Shown here piece by piece: positions 10,345 to 23,299 of a DNA stretch of 43,897 nt. Within the stretch, counting starts at the first letter, position 1. Each line of letters begins with the position of its first letter. The position numbers and the translations under genes were made by a program. This DNA is from Pholiota molesta (taxonomy: Eukaryota; Basidiomycota; Agaricomycetes; Agaricales; Strophariaceae): NCBI GenBank assembly GCA_014925825.1, contig JACGCK010000313.1, forward strand, positions 1 to 43,897, read 5' to 3'. The notes below the pieces were generated by a model. That model was not told where the DNA came from. It searched no databases and saw nothing but the letters and a program-made list of their open reading frames with translations.

Positions 10345-12770
10345 CCCTCACCCCGCTCTCCTCTTCTCTCCTCTCCTGGTCTTCTCTTCTCTTCTCTCAC
10401 TCTCCCTCGCCGAGTTCGGCACTGCCCTCCTCTGCGCATCCACTCGTCGATGGCGATCTAGTTCGCCTGTCCTACAAGTGAGCTGTTAGTCATTATTCAG
10501 GATGAACCTGATCGCTAACGCGTCGCACCTTATATCGGCTAGCCACCTGCGCACGCCGTCTCATTCCATGCCGCGCACAGATAGCGGACAGCGTCGGGCA
10601 ACAGAAACCTATAAGATAAGGTGAGCGCGTGTGCCCGCCATACGTACCGGTGACCCTACTAATGTAATCCTCCTTCTACAGATAGCCCGTCGAGCGTCAA
10701 CGCTCATCTGGAACGCGTAGTAAGTAGGCTGCTGCTAATCCGCGCAGCCGTGATATTGCTTACCGCCGCCCATAGCGCTTGATAGCGTTTCCGTCCTCGT
10801 CGATTATGCGCGATACGCTGGCGCCATGCCCTTGCACGACTGCGTCAGCGAGCCTCGGTGCTGGATAAATCCAGGTAAGTAACGGCCATTAATAGTCTGA
10901 TATTCGTGCTCGCCCATACCCAGAGGCCGCTAGTACGCCGACTCGCATGCATCCCATTCGCTCCATGAGCTGGTAAGCTCGGTCGTTGTCGTCGCCTCGG
11001 CGCTATGGGCTGGTAATCTCGCTCGTTGTCGTTGCCGTCGTCCTCGTTGGTAAGTACAGGTAGGCCGTGTTTGCGCGCTGGCTATCGAATCGTCCGCATC
11101 GTCGTTCGATCCCGCGAAACCTCTGCATGTGCCGCAAGAAGGCGGCGGCGCGCGTTGACTTTAATGACAGTGAGTTAACTCCTGCAGGCTCGAATTGGCG
11201 CGGCACTTACTGATGCCCTCGGGCTGGGCCGCGCCCATAGCGCCCGATAGCCTTTCCGTCCTCGTCGATTATGCGCGATACGCTGGCGCCGTGCCCTTGC
11301 GTGACTGCGTCAGCCAGCCTCGGCGTTGGGACCGTGCTCTCCCACATCTAGAGGCAGCTAGTCGCGTGCATCCCAGTGGCTCCATGCGCCGGTAATTTCG
11401 CTCGTTGTCGTCGCCGTCGTGCTCGTGGTAAGTGGAACAGGTAGGCCGGGTTTGCGCGCTGGATATCGAATCGTCCGCATCGTTGTTCGATCCCGTAGGC
11501 CGTCTTCATGCGGCGGCGCACGCTGACTTGAAGGGCAGTAAGTGAACTCCTGCATGCTCAAATTGGCGCGGCACGCCCTCGCAGATCGCGCTTCCTGTCG
11601 TCCTTGGCCGGTTGCCCATCTCGTCTCCGTAAGTGATCGTCGCGTTGCTGGTAGGTTGCGCTCGTCCGTAACTCCTGCTACAGATCCCGTGGCTCGGCGC
11701 TCGACGCAATCGATTTGAAGCTATATCATCGTGAGTGATGTGTATACAGCGATGCAGTTGGCGGTGCACTTACTGACGTTTTCCCGCAGCCGTCGTCCCC
11801 GCACACGAGCCGCTGTCGTCCAAACCAAATCGTGCGTCGTCCGCCCCGTATGCAGTGTCGGCATCTCGTGTTCAAAGGTACGAGACGTGTCGTTGTCGTC
11901 CGTCCAACCCACGCCGTGAGTCGCCCGTCCCGTATCTCAGCGTTGTCGTCTCGTTGTTGGTTCTGCACTGGTGCCCGTGTAGCCCGCTTGCCGTTCTCTG
12001 TAGCCGTAGTAGTGTCGTTGAGCTATCTTCGGTAAGCCGTACGCTGAGAGGGGAGATAAGATGTGGCCCACACATCTAGTAGCTCCACGCTGTCCGGATT
12101 TTGGTTGTTGACCATGAGGTCGGTCCATCCGTACGACGTGACTGGCTGGCGCTCGCCCGATGTGCGCCGATCTCCTCGCGTCGAGGAGACGAATGCGCCG
12201 GGGTTGATGGCATGGTCTGCTGCCCAAAGGTATCCGCGGTTCCGCGGACGCGTTGACGGCGTGTTTCCTCGCTGGGTGTGCGCTGGCGTGTCCTGGGTGA
12301 CCGATGGTTGCGTCCTTGGGAGGCTGGTGTGCAGAGTTGAGCTGGGTGTTGATGTCGACGCCGTGTTGGCGCGCTGTGACGAGCACGTTGGTGAGTTTTT
12401 GAGCTCGCAGCTTACGCGGCCGGCTTACCCGTACCCTACTGTGCGTGCAGGACAGCGTCCGCAGCCGTCGTCGTTGCTATCCAGAGAGTGTCGGTGAGGA
12501 GTTCGACGTACGTGATAAGATAAGGCAGGATCGCGAGATGGCGCCGGGTGTCCTATCGATGGTCGGTCCGTGCGCATCGTCGGCCGTAGTACACGCTCCG
12601 TAGGTCGTAGCTATGATTCGGGGATGCGAGTGTACGTGGAGGGACGGCGTCGCGGGATGGCGGAGAGGACGGAGAGCAGGATGAGAGCGGAGGCGGACAG
12701 CGGAATGGCAGGCCGGAGCGGAGCGGACGAGGCGACTGCGGATGGCGGAAAGGTTGGGAGGGGGCCGTCG
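10345..12770 (+). other. GC-rich multi-intron locus without a long ORF, unit 2
   Basis: Near-identical copy of the locus at 1925-4345, with the same candidate introns, for example about 10621-10681 and 12391-12450. No long open frame in any reading. The intron sequences are as conserved as the exons between units 1 and 2, so comparing these copies cannot show selection. Confidence 0.45.
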
Positions 12771-12777
12771 TAGAAAG

Positions 12778-12888
12778 TCAGCGGTCGATATGTGACATCT
12801 TCATTCTGGGTGGGCCAGTATAATTAGGGAGGGGGCCGTCGAAGAAAGTCTGTTGATCTTGCTCAGCGATTGATATGTTGTATGCCAT
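12778..12888 (-). pseudogene. 5' fragment of the PD-(D/E)XK-like gene, unit 2
   Basis: Same 36-codon broken fragment as at 4350-4460, with its leader. Start ATG at 12888, head to head with the truncated karyopherin at 13090. Confidence 0.7.
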
Positions 12889-13089
12889 CAACTCGTGTTC
12901 CCTCCAGCTACATTTGGCCAGCCGCGTGAACTCTGCCATACCTGTGCTTGGCCAATAGTCGGGGTGGCAAGCAAAATAAGACAAACGAACTGCCTGGGCT
13001 TGAGCTAAGAGCGTGAGGTTGAGCACTGCACGTGAGGGTGGTGGTGGCGGTGACGAGCAGCGAGCTCTTTGCTTTTGACCACCATCCTC

Positions 13090-14656
13090 ATGTCGCATTA
13101 TGGCGATATCTTCCCAACCCTCTCAGACTTTGACGTCCAGCGTGTAGCACAAGTCAGTCAGCTCCCGCAAGCCCCATCGTTCACCATCTCACCCCACGCC
13201 AGTTGATCGAACAGGCTTATGCGCCGCCAACGCCCGCGACGACACCCGACGACCTTCGCCGGCTTCAGCAGGAGCTGTTCGAGATCCAGAAGAGGCCTGA
13301 GGCATGGGGGCTAGTAGTGCCGTTGATGTCGCACACGGACCCGAACGTGCAGTTCTTTGGCGCGCACACCGCGCAGGTCAAGATCGCCCGCGACTGGTGT
13401 GTTCAGTATCAAACCGACGAAGTAATGTGCTGATATCTTTCAAGGGACATGTTTCCCCAACATCTTGCGGAAGCACTTCCCAACGCCATTCTCTCATTGA
13501 CTCAGAACGCGATATCCGTGAGATGCCCCAAGTTCGTCCTGCGCAAGCTATTTGTCGCGGTAAGCGCCCTTGCCATACCTTCACAACAACGATGACTGAA
13601 CGTTTGCGATATGTTCTGTAGCTCGCCTCTCTTGCTCTTAAACTCGTACCGGGACATCCTTCACGATGGCGAGATTGGATTTTACGTGTGTTAAAGATTT
13701 GGTGGGCTCACCCGGACATATGCTGGATTTTCTGTCGATTGCCGCGGAAGAAGTGACCAGCGCAGATCTCGTGGGGCCGAGTAAGTACGTCGTTTCAGGT
13801 TTTCTGCCATTTTTGTCCTTCTTGACATATATAGGTCTCAGATGCTGCAAACGATGAACGAGTCGACGTCCCTGGTAGTGGACGCTATCAACAACACGAT
13901 TACACGCCCATTCGATTCCATCCAGCAAGTCAATACACATCCGCCCTGCGCTGTCTGCAGGCATGGATGTCCTATTTGAAAGCAAAGTAGGTGGTTCTAG
14001 CCTCCTTATCTCAGGCGCTAATTCTAAACGTCTGCCAGTGAACTGACGGGATTTCTGCCTTCCTCATCGCCCTCCTGGACCCCAATACGCCGGACGAGTC
14101 CATCTTCATTGCCGCCTCGGACGCCCTGCAAGAGCTGACCACGAACTCGGCGCTCGCCGACGGGTCAGGCAGCAAGACGCTGACGGAGCCGCTCCTCGTG
14201 TGGCTGGACACGACGGGCAGCCGCATCGTCGAGGCGACGCTGGCCACGGGCGAGGTGTCCGCGACCGCGCACTCGCTGTGCAAGCTGCTCGGCGCGCTGG
14301 GCGACCACTCGACCGCGTACTCGCGGCGCACATCGCGTCCGGCGCGCCCGTGCCCACCGCCCCGGGCGCGCCGCCGACGACGCGCGGGCGCCTCGTGCAG
14401 CGCTTCCTGCAGCTGCTGCTCGTGTACACAGGGCTGCCCGGGTACTACGGCGTGGACGAGGACGAGAGCGAGATGACGCTCGGGTTCTGGTATCTGTTCC
14501 AGGAGGCGCTGTGGAGCACGGACTTTTTCGTGGAGGAGGAGGGCGAGGAGGCGCGGTGCCGGAGACGGGGGAGGGGCCGAGTCGCAGCAGGTGGTGATGG
14601 CGAAGGCGGGCTGGTCTCGAGGTGCGTTCTTTTGCGTGCTGATGACGTCTTTTTAG
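13090..14656 (+). pseudogene. Truncated karyopherin, unit 2 (frameshifted)
   Basis: Same six exons and same 3' break as the copy at 4662-6234, with ATG at 13090. Relative to that copy it has one-base deletions in the T-run at 13680-13683 and near 13923, 14060, 14320, 14553 and 14573, so no single frame survives. All lesions are single-base losses, mostly in homopolymers, and there are almost no substitutions. As written it is a pseudogene, but the frameshifts may be assembly errors. It shares the 20-codon loss before the exon 6 donor. Confidence 0.78.
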
Positions 14657-14939
14657 CTGTGAATCCGGAGTGAAAACACTGAATTTGGGTGCTGAAATTG
14701 CCTAAACGGAGGTAGGTTTTTAAAAATGAGCGTAGGTCGCAACCTCCAATCGGGTTCTGGTACAATGCGCGCAGAGTGCAGCCCACCCCGAAGGGCAAGG
14801 CTGTCAACACCCCGTATCTACCTACCTACGTACGTATTGCATTCAGCGCTCGCCGAAGGGCAAGGCCACTGAAACCCCGTACATACGTACTCTGTAACCT
14901 GTAATTCCGATTAGACAGTTTGCAATGACATGAATTTGA

Positions 14940-16384
14940 ACTCACAATCCACTGGGAGCTAAGTTCGTGCGCTTTCTATGATTTTGCGATAGAAAGTCGT
15001 GCGAAACAATGGCTCTAAAATCCTGTTCGCCAATTAGCCACCTTTTCAATGATTTCAAGGACACTACTCACCAGGCAAATGGTACTCGAAAATGACTTGC
15101 ACGCACAACATAGATTTCCCGCAATATCAGTGATCTGCAAGGCCAAAAGTAATGTTAAACAACTTCGTGATCATTCAGATGTAAATCACTTACCACGGCT
15201 AACTGGATTTGTACGAAACGCGTAATGATGCGAAATTTCTAACAATGACACAATAAGCAAAAGAACTTGAATTAGATTAGAAAGACTCACTCATAATCTA
15301 ATCATATTCGTGCACCCGCACAGTTTTCGAGACCATCTGAATTGCCAATAGTCAAAATTGGATTTCGACCGCGAACACATAAGAATCAACTTACATAGAG
15401 ATGGTAACATTGCTTAAAGCAATCTCGCGGGAAACCCGAATATCTAATTTAAATACATGGAGCAAAACCACTTACATCGAGCCACGTTGCTCGCGGGAGA
15501 TCCAAATATCTAATTTCAAAATAACCCGTCTAATCAGTGGTGCAAATTTGGATACATGGCGCAAACCACTTACATCGAGACAGCACTATGCTCGCGGGAA
15601 ATCCAAATATCTAAGTCCAAAATCAGCCATCGAATTAGTGCCGCAACAGAAATACAGACCTACATTGAGACAGTAACATTGCTCGCTGGAAGTCCGAATA
15701 TCTAATTTCGAAATAGCCATCGAATCAATGCCGCAACGGTGATTCAGAATCAATCACTTACTATATCAATCTGTGAATAAGAATGCTAATAAGTAAAATT
15801 CCACATCAATGGCCACGGGAACCCGGAAAATCAATTCAAAATTAGGGAACAGACCTAAGCGCCAAGTGATCAGAATGTTTGCGGGACATCCAAAAAATCG
15901 AATTTCGACTTGAAGTGTGGTCAAGTGACTATAACGAGCCAATATCAGTAATGTAAGATGGCGGGAAGTCGAAATAACCATACCATTGAAATTAGCAAGG
16001 TGAGAGCACCATCCAGACATAGTAAGAGATATCTTATATTGAAATATAGAGCCATAGAAGCGAGGTGGATGTGGGTAATTAGAAGCTAACCTTCAAAACA
16101 CATGGCGTCGATGGGCGCCTAATTTAGTGATAACGATCAGAGCTAGAAATAACCTCATTCAGTGCGTGTTACTTGAAAGATAAGATACAGGATAGAGGAC
16201 TCACATCCTCAATGATTAAGACATAGTGTAGAGGGGGCCGTGATAGCAAATAGAAATGGCAAGTAGCATTAGGACGGGGTAGAACGGTACAGATTCCTTC
16301 GAAAACCTTCCCATCTTTATACTCCCAGAACGCCAAGCCGGACCAATTCTTCCACGTCCCCATCACCATTTCTCCGATCACCAA
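14940..16384 (-). pseudogene. Intron-dense gene remnant with repeated micro-exons, unit 3
   Basis: Copy of 6520-7964, offset by about 8420. The main exon is 16205-16384 (WKNWSGLAFWEYKDG frame, donor gtgagt), with the same series of micro-exons near 15395-15702. An extra A in a run near 15895 shifts the frame of the exon reading FGCPANILITW. The first 320 bases of the unit (14622-14940) show nothing I can assign. Confidence 0.42.
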
Positions 16385-18725
16385 ATTTCAGAATGCAGGG
16401 CAAATCCAAAGACATAATACTTAGACTCAGACTACTGGTACTGATGCCGACCCCTGCCAACGCACAGCTCAGGGATAAACCTTCCTCGTACTTCTGTATC
16501 TCTTCCCTACCCGCAATTTAACTCCTTGCTTTATTATGCCAGTAGAATTTTATCTACAGTTCCTCAAGTCAAATCCAACCTTCCTTCGACAAATTATCTA
16601 CTTCTTGTTCCAGATATATGTCTCCAGGAATAGAGAATCTTTCCTTATACATAATATCATTCAGACGTAACAACTGTGTGCGGTTTCACGGACATGACAA
16701 AAAACCAAGTCCACAACGGATTCCAGATCGTCGCCTCCATCCCCGAATCACCGCCATGAATCCAAAAAATCTGCTTCTTTCTGTTTACATCATTGGAAGC
16801 ATTGCTAATATACTACCCGTTACAGAACGTAATAAGTTTATCCTAGTAAACGAGTGCCTTGAGCTACTACTTGCCCGTAAACTATTGCTTGGCTGGAATT
16901 AACAGAGGCCATCACAGGAATTTTCAGCAGGGTTGAAGCGTTGCGAGCGGGAATCTCCTTAAATTTAAGGCTATGCGAGGTAATGCAGACACATTGCGAC
17001 TCGAGCGGCAATTGCATCACTGCCGAATAAAGCAAATAAGATACGAATCTGTGTGGATCTCATGTTCCAGAGAGAAGATACAGCATGTAAATAGGTACCA
17101 GTTATATTAAAGTACGTGCGAGGTTGAAGCGTTGCCAGCGGCTTGACATGACATCATTTGTGTCCCATTCACATGCTCCGTCGTTGCTTCAGAGTAGAAA
17201 TATCATTCTCCTTGAGATATGTTGCTATTGTCCTCTTGTGCAATGCTCAGTAGGGAAAGTATACTTCTCAGAAGGAGATTGAGAAAGACTTTACATTCCA
17301 GCACAATCCGTCAATTATTCTGATTCTGACTGAATAATCTCCATGCTGAAATCCCACTCAAAAGCGAAAGACAGTTGCTTTCTACCAGCATACACAATCA
17401 AATCTACTAATCACACAGCGTAGCAATGTTCTGGGACGCAAAAACTACTGTTTGTGCTGTGCTACATAACAGAAATAGACTTGCCGTGTGTTTCTACCAT
17501 TTTTCTGTAATTGAAACCTCCAGAGAGCCTGAGAGTTTGAATATATACATCCATATGGGCTGAAGCGGAGGGAATCTTTTTTGAGAAGCCATTGGTTGCT
17601 TGTTGCCGCGAGCAAACGAGACTAAATGCTGCGCGTACTGTGCCACTGATTTAGGCGCCGGCGCTGAATGTGCCGCAGCTTTCAAATTGTGCGCATTTGC
17701 ATTAACACACAAAAGCGGTAGCGCTCATAGCTGGATGTACCCAATACGTTATGAATCTGGGTTTTCGTTCCAGTGAACAGAGACGGGCATTCAGATAGTA
17801 TTCATCAGTTCTATAACACTGCGCTCCTCCTCTCCCAACTCGCTATTTGAAACGCGAAAAGAGTATCTATTTCAAATCAGGGTTGTACATTACATACGTG
17901 TTCCACAGTACTAATATTTCTCTCTCTGTGCGGGCAACACGATGCGGCGGGATGTACAAAACGACGGCGACATCAAGATTCGATCAATTGAATCTTAGAG
18001 CTTGTCCCTCTTGCGAATTCAATTGGACGCCTCAAAAATAAGGAAATACGTAGCCCCAATAAGCCTCTATTGGACACGAGAAATTTGGAGCGGCCAGACG
18101 GGCGCAGCCAAGGATACCGTACCGAACATGACCCTCTCCCTCCCACCCCATTTCGCGTTTCCAGTCCATTGCGCATCGCACGGGGACCTGGAAAAAACGG
18201 CGTAGAACCCCGTTATTAGTGCCATCAAGGTCCTCTGGCTGCGTTGCCAGCGAAGATGGCGCGCTAGAACTTTCCGCTTGCAAGAAGATGCATTTGCTGA
18301 ATGCTTGGGTTCGGCGCATTGCACGGATTAAGCACTCTGGTGCCATTTCCCTCTGGTTTAACGACATAGGGGTATAGCCTAACGGGTCAGGGGTCACTGG
18401 GTATGTAGGTAGCGATGATAATTGACCGCTGCACAGATGAGGTTTACAATTTGGAAAATGTGAAAACATGAACTTTAAGCTGAGAATGAATAAAACACAA
18501 TGAAAAGCTCGCTTTTCTATATTCTAGTCATAATAAAAATGGGCTATGAGTAGTCCTATTGATCACTGGTATGGTCTACTGTTTGTCTACAAGACACAGG
18601 CAAGGGTGAGCAACGGACGCGGACGAGGAACAGAGGAGGAGACGATGATCGCAATTCGCTTAGCGTACGCGGGCCCTGGACGAGATATCCCGTTTTCATT
18701 CTATGTACGTACACGTCTACCGAAG
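16385..18725. other. Spacer of unit 3, no gene supported
   Basis: Copy of the 7965-10310 spacer with many extra one-base deletions. No gene supported. One base is missing in the run before 16617, which changes the frame of the short plus-strand open stretch. Confidence 0.4.
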
Positions 18726-18728
18726 CGG

Positions 18729-18736
18729 TATATAAG
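18729..18736 (+). promoter_or_regulatory. TATA box with downstream pyrimidine tract, unit 3
   Basis: TATATAAG followed by the CT-rich tract to about 18820, as in units 1 and 2. Confidence 0.6.
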
Positions 18737-18754
18737 ACTACGAATGTTCCTCTC

Positions 18755-21150
18755 ATTCCCTCACCCCGCTCTCCTCTTCTCTCCTCTCCTGGTCTTCTCT
18801 TCTCTTCTCTCACTCTCCCTCGCCGAGTCGGCACTGCCCTCCTCTGCGCATCCACTCGTCGATGGCGATCTAGTTCGCCTGTCCTACAAGTGAGCTGTTA
18901 GTCATTATTCAGGATGAACCTGATCGCTAACGCGTCGCACCTTATATCGGCTAGCCACCTGCGCACGCCGTCTCATTCCATGCCGCGCACAGATAGCGGA
19001 CAGCGTCGGGCAACAGAAACCTATAAGATAAGGTGAGCGGCGTGTGCCCGCCATACGTACCGGTGACCCTACTAATGTAATCCTCCTTCTACAGATAGCC
19101 CTCGAGCGTCAACGCTCATCTGGAACGCGTAGTAAGTAGGCTGCTGCTAATCCGCGCAGCCGTGATATTGCTTACCGCCGCCCATAGCGCTGATAGCGTT
19201 TCCGTCCTCGTCGATTATGCGCGATACTGGCGCCATGCCCTTGCACGACTGCGTCAGCGAGCCTCGGTGCTGGATAAATCCAGGTAAGTAACGGCCATTA
19301 ATAGTCTGATATTCGTGCTCGCCCATACCCAGAGCCGCTAGTACGCCGACTCGCATGCATCCCATTCGCTCCATGAGCTGGTAAGCTCGGTCGTTGTCGT
19401 CGCCTCGGCGCTATGGGCTGGTAATCTCGCTCGTTGTCGTTGCCGTCGTCCTCGTTGGTAAGTACAGGTAGGCCGTGTTTGCGCGCTGGCTATCGAATCG
19501 TCCGCATCGTCGTTCGATCCCGAAACTCTGCATGTGCCGCAAGAAGGCGGCGCGCGCGTTGACTTTAATGACAGTGAGTTAACTCCTGCAGGCTCGAATT
19601 GGCGCGGCACTTACTGATGCCTCGGGCTGGCCGCGCCCATAGCGCCCGATAGCCTTTCCGTCCTCGTCGATTATGCGCGATACGCTGGCGCCGTGCCCTT
19701 GCGTGACTGCGTCAGCCAGCCTCGCGTTGGGACCGTGCTCTCCACATCTAGAGGCAGCTAGTCGCGTGCATCCCAGTGGCTCCATGCGCCGGTAATTTCG
19801 CTCGTTGTCGTCGCCGTCGTGCTCGTGGTAAGTGGAACAGGTAGGCCGGGTTTGCGCGCTGGATATCGAATCGTCCGCATCGTTGTTCGATCCCGTAGGC
19901 CGTCTTCATGCGCGGCGCACGCTGACTTGAAGGGCAGTAGTGAACTCCTGCATGCTCAAATTGGCGCGGCACGCTCGCAGATCGCGCTTCCTGTCGTCCT
20001 TGGCGGTTGCCCATCTCGTCTCCGTAAGTGATCGTCGCGTTGCTGGTAGGTTGCGCTCGTCCGTAACTCCTGCTACAGATCCCGTGGCTCGGCGCTCGAC
20101 GCAATCGATTTGAAGCTATATCATCGTGAGTGATGTGTATACAGCGATGCAGTTGGCGGTGCACTTACTGACGTTTTCCCGCAGCCGTCGTCCCCGCACA
20201 CGAGCCGCTGTCGTCCAAACCAAATCGTGCGTCGTCCGCCCCGTATGCAGTGTCGGCATCTCGTGTTCAAAGGTACGAGACGTGTCGTTGTCGTCCGTCC
20301 AACCCACGCCGTGAGTCGCCCGTCCCGTATCTCAGCGTTGTCGTCTCGTTGTTGGTTCTGCACTGGTGCCCGTGTAGCCCGCTTGCCGTTCTCTGTAGCC
20401 GTAGTAGTGTCGTTGAGCTATCTTCGGTAAGCCGTACGCTGAGAGGGAGATAAGATGTGGCCCACACATCTAGTAGCTCCACGCTGTCCGGATTTTGGTT
20501 GTTGACCATGAGGTCGGTCCATCCGTACGACGTGACTGGCTGGCGCTCGCCCGATGTGCGCGATCTCCTCGCGTCGAGGAGACGAATGCGCCGGGGTTGA
20601 TGGCATGGTCTGCTGCCCAAAGTATCCGCGTTCCGCGGACGCGTTGACGGCGTGTTTCCTCGCTGGGTGTGCGCTGGCGTGTCCTGGTGACCGATGGTTG
20701 CGTCCTTGGAGGCTGGTGTGCAGAGTTGAGCTGGGTTGATGTCGACGCCGTGTGGCGCGCTGTGACGAGCACGTTGGTGAGTTTTTGAGCTCGCAGCTTA
20801 CGCGGCCGGCTTACCCGTACCCTACTGTGCGTGCAGACAGCGTCCGCAGCCGTCGTCGTTGCTATCCAGAGAGTGTCGGTGAGGAGTTCGACGTACGTGA
20901 TAAGATAAGGCAGGATCGCGAGATGGCGCCGGGTGTCCTATCGATGGTCGGTCCGTGCGCATCGTCGGCCGTAGTACACGCTCCGTAGGTCGTAGCTATG
21001 ATTCGGGGACGAGTGTACGTGGAGGGACGGCGTCGCGGGATGGCGGAGAGGACGGAGAGCAGGATGAGAGCGGAGGCGGACAGCGGAATGGCAGGCCGGA
21101 GCGGAGCGGACGAGGCGACTGCGGATGGCGGAAAGGTTGGGAGGGGCCGT
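18755..21150 (+). other. GC-rich multi-intron locus without a long ORF, unit 3
   Basis: Copy of the locus with numerous isolated one-base deletions, for example near 19090, 19190, 19335, 19520, 19912 and 20690. The candidate introns remain recognisable. Confidence 0.42.
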
Positions 21151-21163
21151 CGTAGAAAGTCAG

Positions 21164-21269
21164 CGGTCGATATGTGACATCTTCATTCTGGGTGGGCCAG
21201 TATATTAGGGAGGGGGCCGTCGAAGAAAGTCTGTTGATCTTGCTCAGCGATTGATATGTTGTATGCCAT
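21164..21269 (-). pseudogene. 5' fragment of the PD-(D/E)XK-like gene, unit 3
   Basis: Same broken fragment, ATG at 21269. One base is missing in the ORF near 21204, and further bases are missing in the leader near 21303 and 21330, so even the short frame differs from the other units. Confidence 0.65.
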
Positions 21270-21467
21270 CAACTCGTGTTCCCTCCAGCTACATTTGGCC
21301 AGCGCGTGAACTCTGCCATACTGTGCTTGGCAATAGTCGGGGTGGCAAGCAAAATAAGACAAACGAACTGCCTGGGCTTGAGCTAAGAGCGTGAGGTTGA
21401 GCACTGCACGTGAGGGTGGTGGTGGCGGTGACGAGCAGCGAGCTCTTTGCTTTTGACCACCATCCTC

Positions 21468-23016
21468 ATGTCGCATTATGGCGATATCTTCCCAACCCTC
21501 TCAGACTTTGACGTCCAGCGTGTAGCACAAGTCAGTCAGCTCCCGCAAGCCCCATCGTTCACCATCTCACCCCACGCCAGTTGATCGAACAGGCTTATGC
21601 GCCGCCAACGCCCGCGGACGACACCCGACGACCTTCGCCGGCTTCAGCAGGAGCTGTTCGAGATCCAGAAGAGGCCTGAGGCATGGGGGCTAGTAGTGCC
21701 GTTGATGTCGCACCACGGACCCGAACGTGCAGTTCTTTGGCGCGCACACCGCGCAGGTCAAGATCGCCCGCGACTGGTGTGTTCAGTATCAAACCGACGA
21801 AGTAATGTGCTGATATCTTTCAAGGGACATGTTTCCCCAACATCTTGCGGAAGCACTTCCCACGCCATTCTCTCATTGACTCAGAACGCGATATCCGTGA
21901 GATGCCCCAAGTTCGTCCTGCGCAAGCTATTTGTCGCGGTAAGCGCCCTTGCCATACCTTCACAACAACGATGACTGAACGTTTGCGATATGTTCTGTAG
22001 CTCGCCTCTCTTGCTCTTAAACTCGTACCGGGACATCCTTCACGATGGCGAGATTGGATTTTTACGTGTGTTAAAGATTTGGTGGGCTCACCCGGACATA
22101 TGCTGGATTTTCTGTCGATTGCCGCGGAAGAAGTGACCAGCGCAGATCTCGTGGGGCCGAGTAAGTACGTCGTTTCAGGTTTTCTGCTTTTTGTCCTTCT
22201 TGACATATATAGGTCTCAGATGCTGCAAACGATGAACGAGTCGACGTCCCTGTAGTGGACGCTATCAACAACACGATTACACGCCCATTCGATTCCATCC
22301 GCAAGTCAATACACATCCGCCCTGCGCTGTCTGCAGGCATGGATGTCCTATTTGAAAGCAAAGTAGGTGGTTCTAGCCTCCTTATCTCAGGCGCTAATTC
22401 TAAACGTCTGCAGTAACTGACGGGATTTCTGCCTTCCTCATCGCCCTCCTGGACCCAATACGCCGGACGAGTCATCTTCATTGCCGCCTCGGACGCCCTG
22501 CAAGCTGACCACGAACTCGGCGCTCGCCGACGGTCAGGCAGCAAGACGCTGACGGAGCCGCTCCTCGTTGGCTGGACACGACGGGCAGCCGCATCGTCGA
22601 GGCGACGCTGGCCAGGCGAGGTGTCCGCGACCGCGCACTCGCTGTGCAAGCTCGGCGCGCTGGGCGACCACTCGACCGCGTACTCGCGGCGCACATCGCG
22701 TCCGGCGCGCCCGTGCCCACGCCCGGGCGCCGCCGACGACGCGCGGGCGCCTCGTGCAGCGCTTCCTGCAGCTGCTGCTCGTGTACACAGGGCTGCCGGG
22801 TACTACGGCGTGGACGAGGACGAGAGCGAGATGACGCTCGGGTTCTGGTATCTGTTCCAGGAGGCGCTGTGGAGCACGGACTTTTTCGTGGAGGAGGAGG
22901 GCGAGGAGGCGGCGGTGCCGGAGACGGGGGAGGGGGCCGAGTCGCAGCAGGTGGTGATGGCGAAGGCGGGCTGGTCTCGAGGTGCGTTCTTTTGCGTGCT
23001 GATGACGTCTTTTTAG
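21468..23016 (+). pseudogene. Truncated karyopherin, unit 3 (multiply frameshifted)
   Basis: Same truncated six-exon segment, ATG at 21468, ending at the same position past exon 6. It has many one-base deletions and some insertions (extra base near 21614 and 21713, losses near 21861, 22251, 22411, 22456, 22615 and 22730), giving the most disrupted frame of the four. The exon boundaries and the 20-codon loss are shared with units 1 and 2. The lesions look like low-quality consensus. Confidence 0.76.
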
Positions 23017-23299
23017 CTGTGAATCCGGAGTGAAAACACTGAATTTGGGTGCTGAAATTGCCTAACGGAGGTAGGTTTTTTAAAAATGAGCGTAGGTCGC
23101 AACCTCCAATCGGTTCTGGTACAATGCGCGCAGAGTGCAGCCCACCCCGAAGGGCAAGGCTGTCAACACCCCGTATCTACCTACCTACGTACGTATTGCA
23201 TTCAGCGCTCGCCGAAGGGCAAGGCCACTGAAACCCCGTACATACGTACTCTGTAACCTGTAATTCCGATTAGACCAGTTTGCAATGACATGAATTTGA

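Larger units (their letters stand above)
6200..14621. repeat. Tandem array unit 2
   Basis: Complete unit of about 8.42 kb in direct orientation. Its order is intron-dense minus-strand remnant, spacer, TATA promoter, GC-rich spliced locus, PD-(D/E)XK-like fragment, truncated karyopherin. Its last 1 kb differs from unit 1 almost only by single-base deletions in short homopolymers, for example T-run 13680-13683 and sites near 13923, 14060, 14320, 14553 and 14573. That pattern suggests consensus errors rather than evolution. Confidence 0.93.
14622..22981. repeat. Tandem array unit 3
   Basis: Complete unit of about 8.36 kb, nearly identical to unit 2 but carrying dozens of isolated one-base deletions and a few insertions spread over coding-like and non-coding parts, especially 18000-22800. 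Substitutions are few. The unit is shorter than its neighbours mainly because of these losses. Confidence 0.93.
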
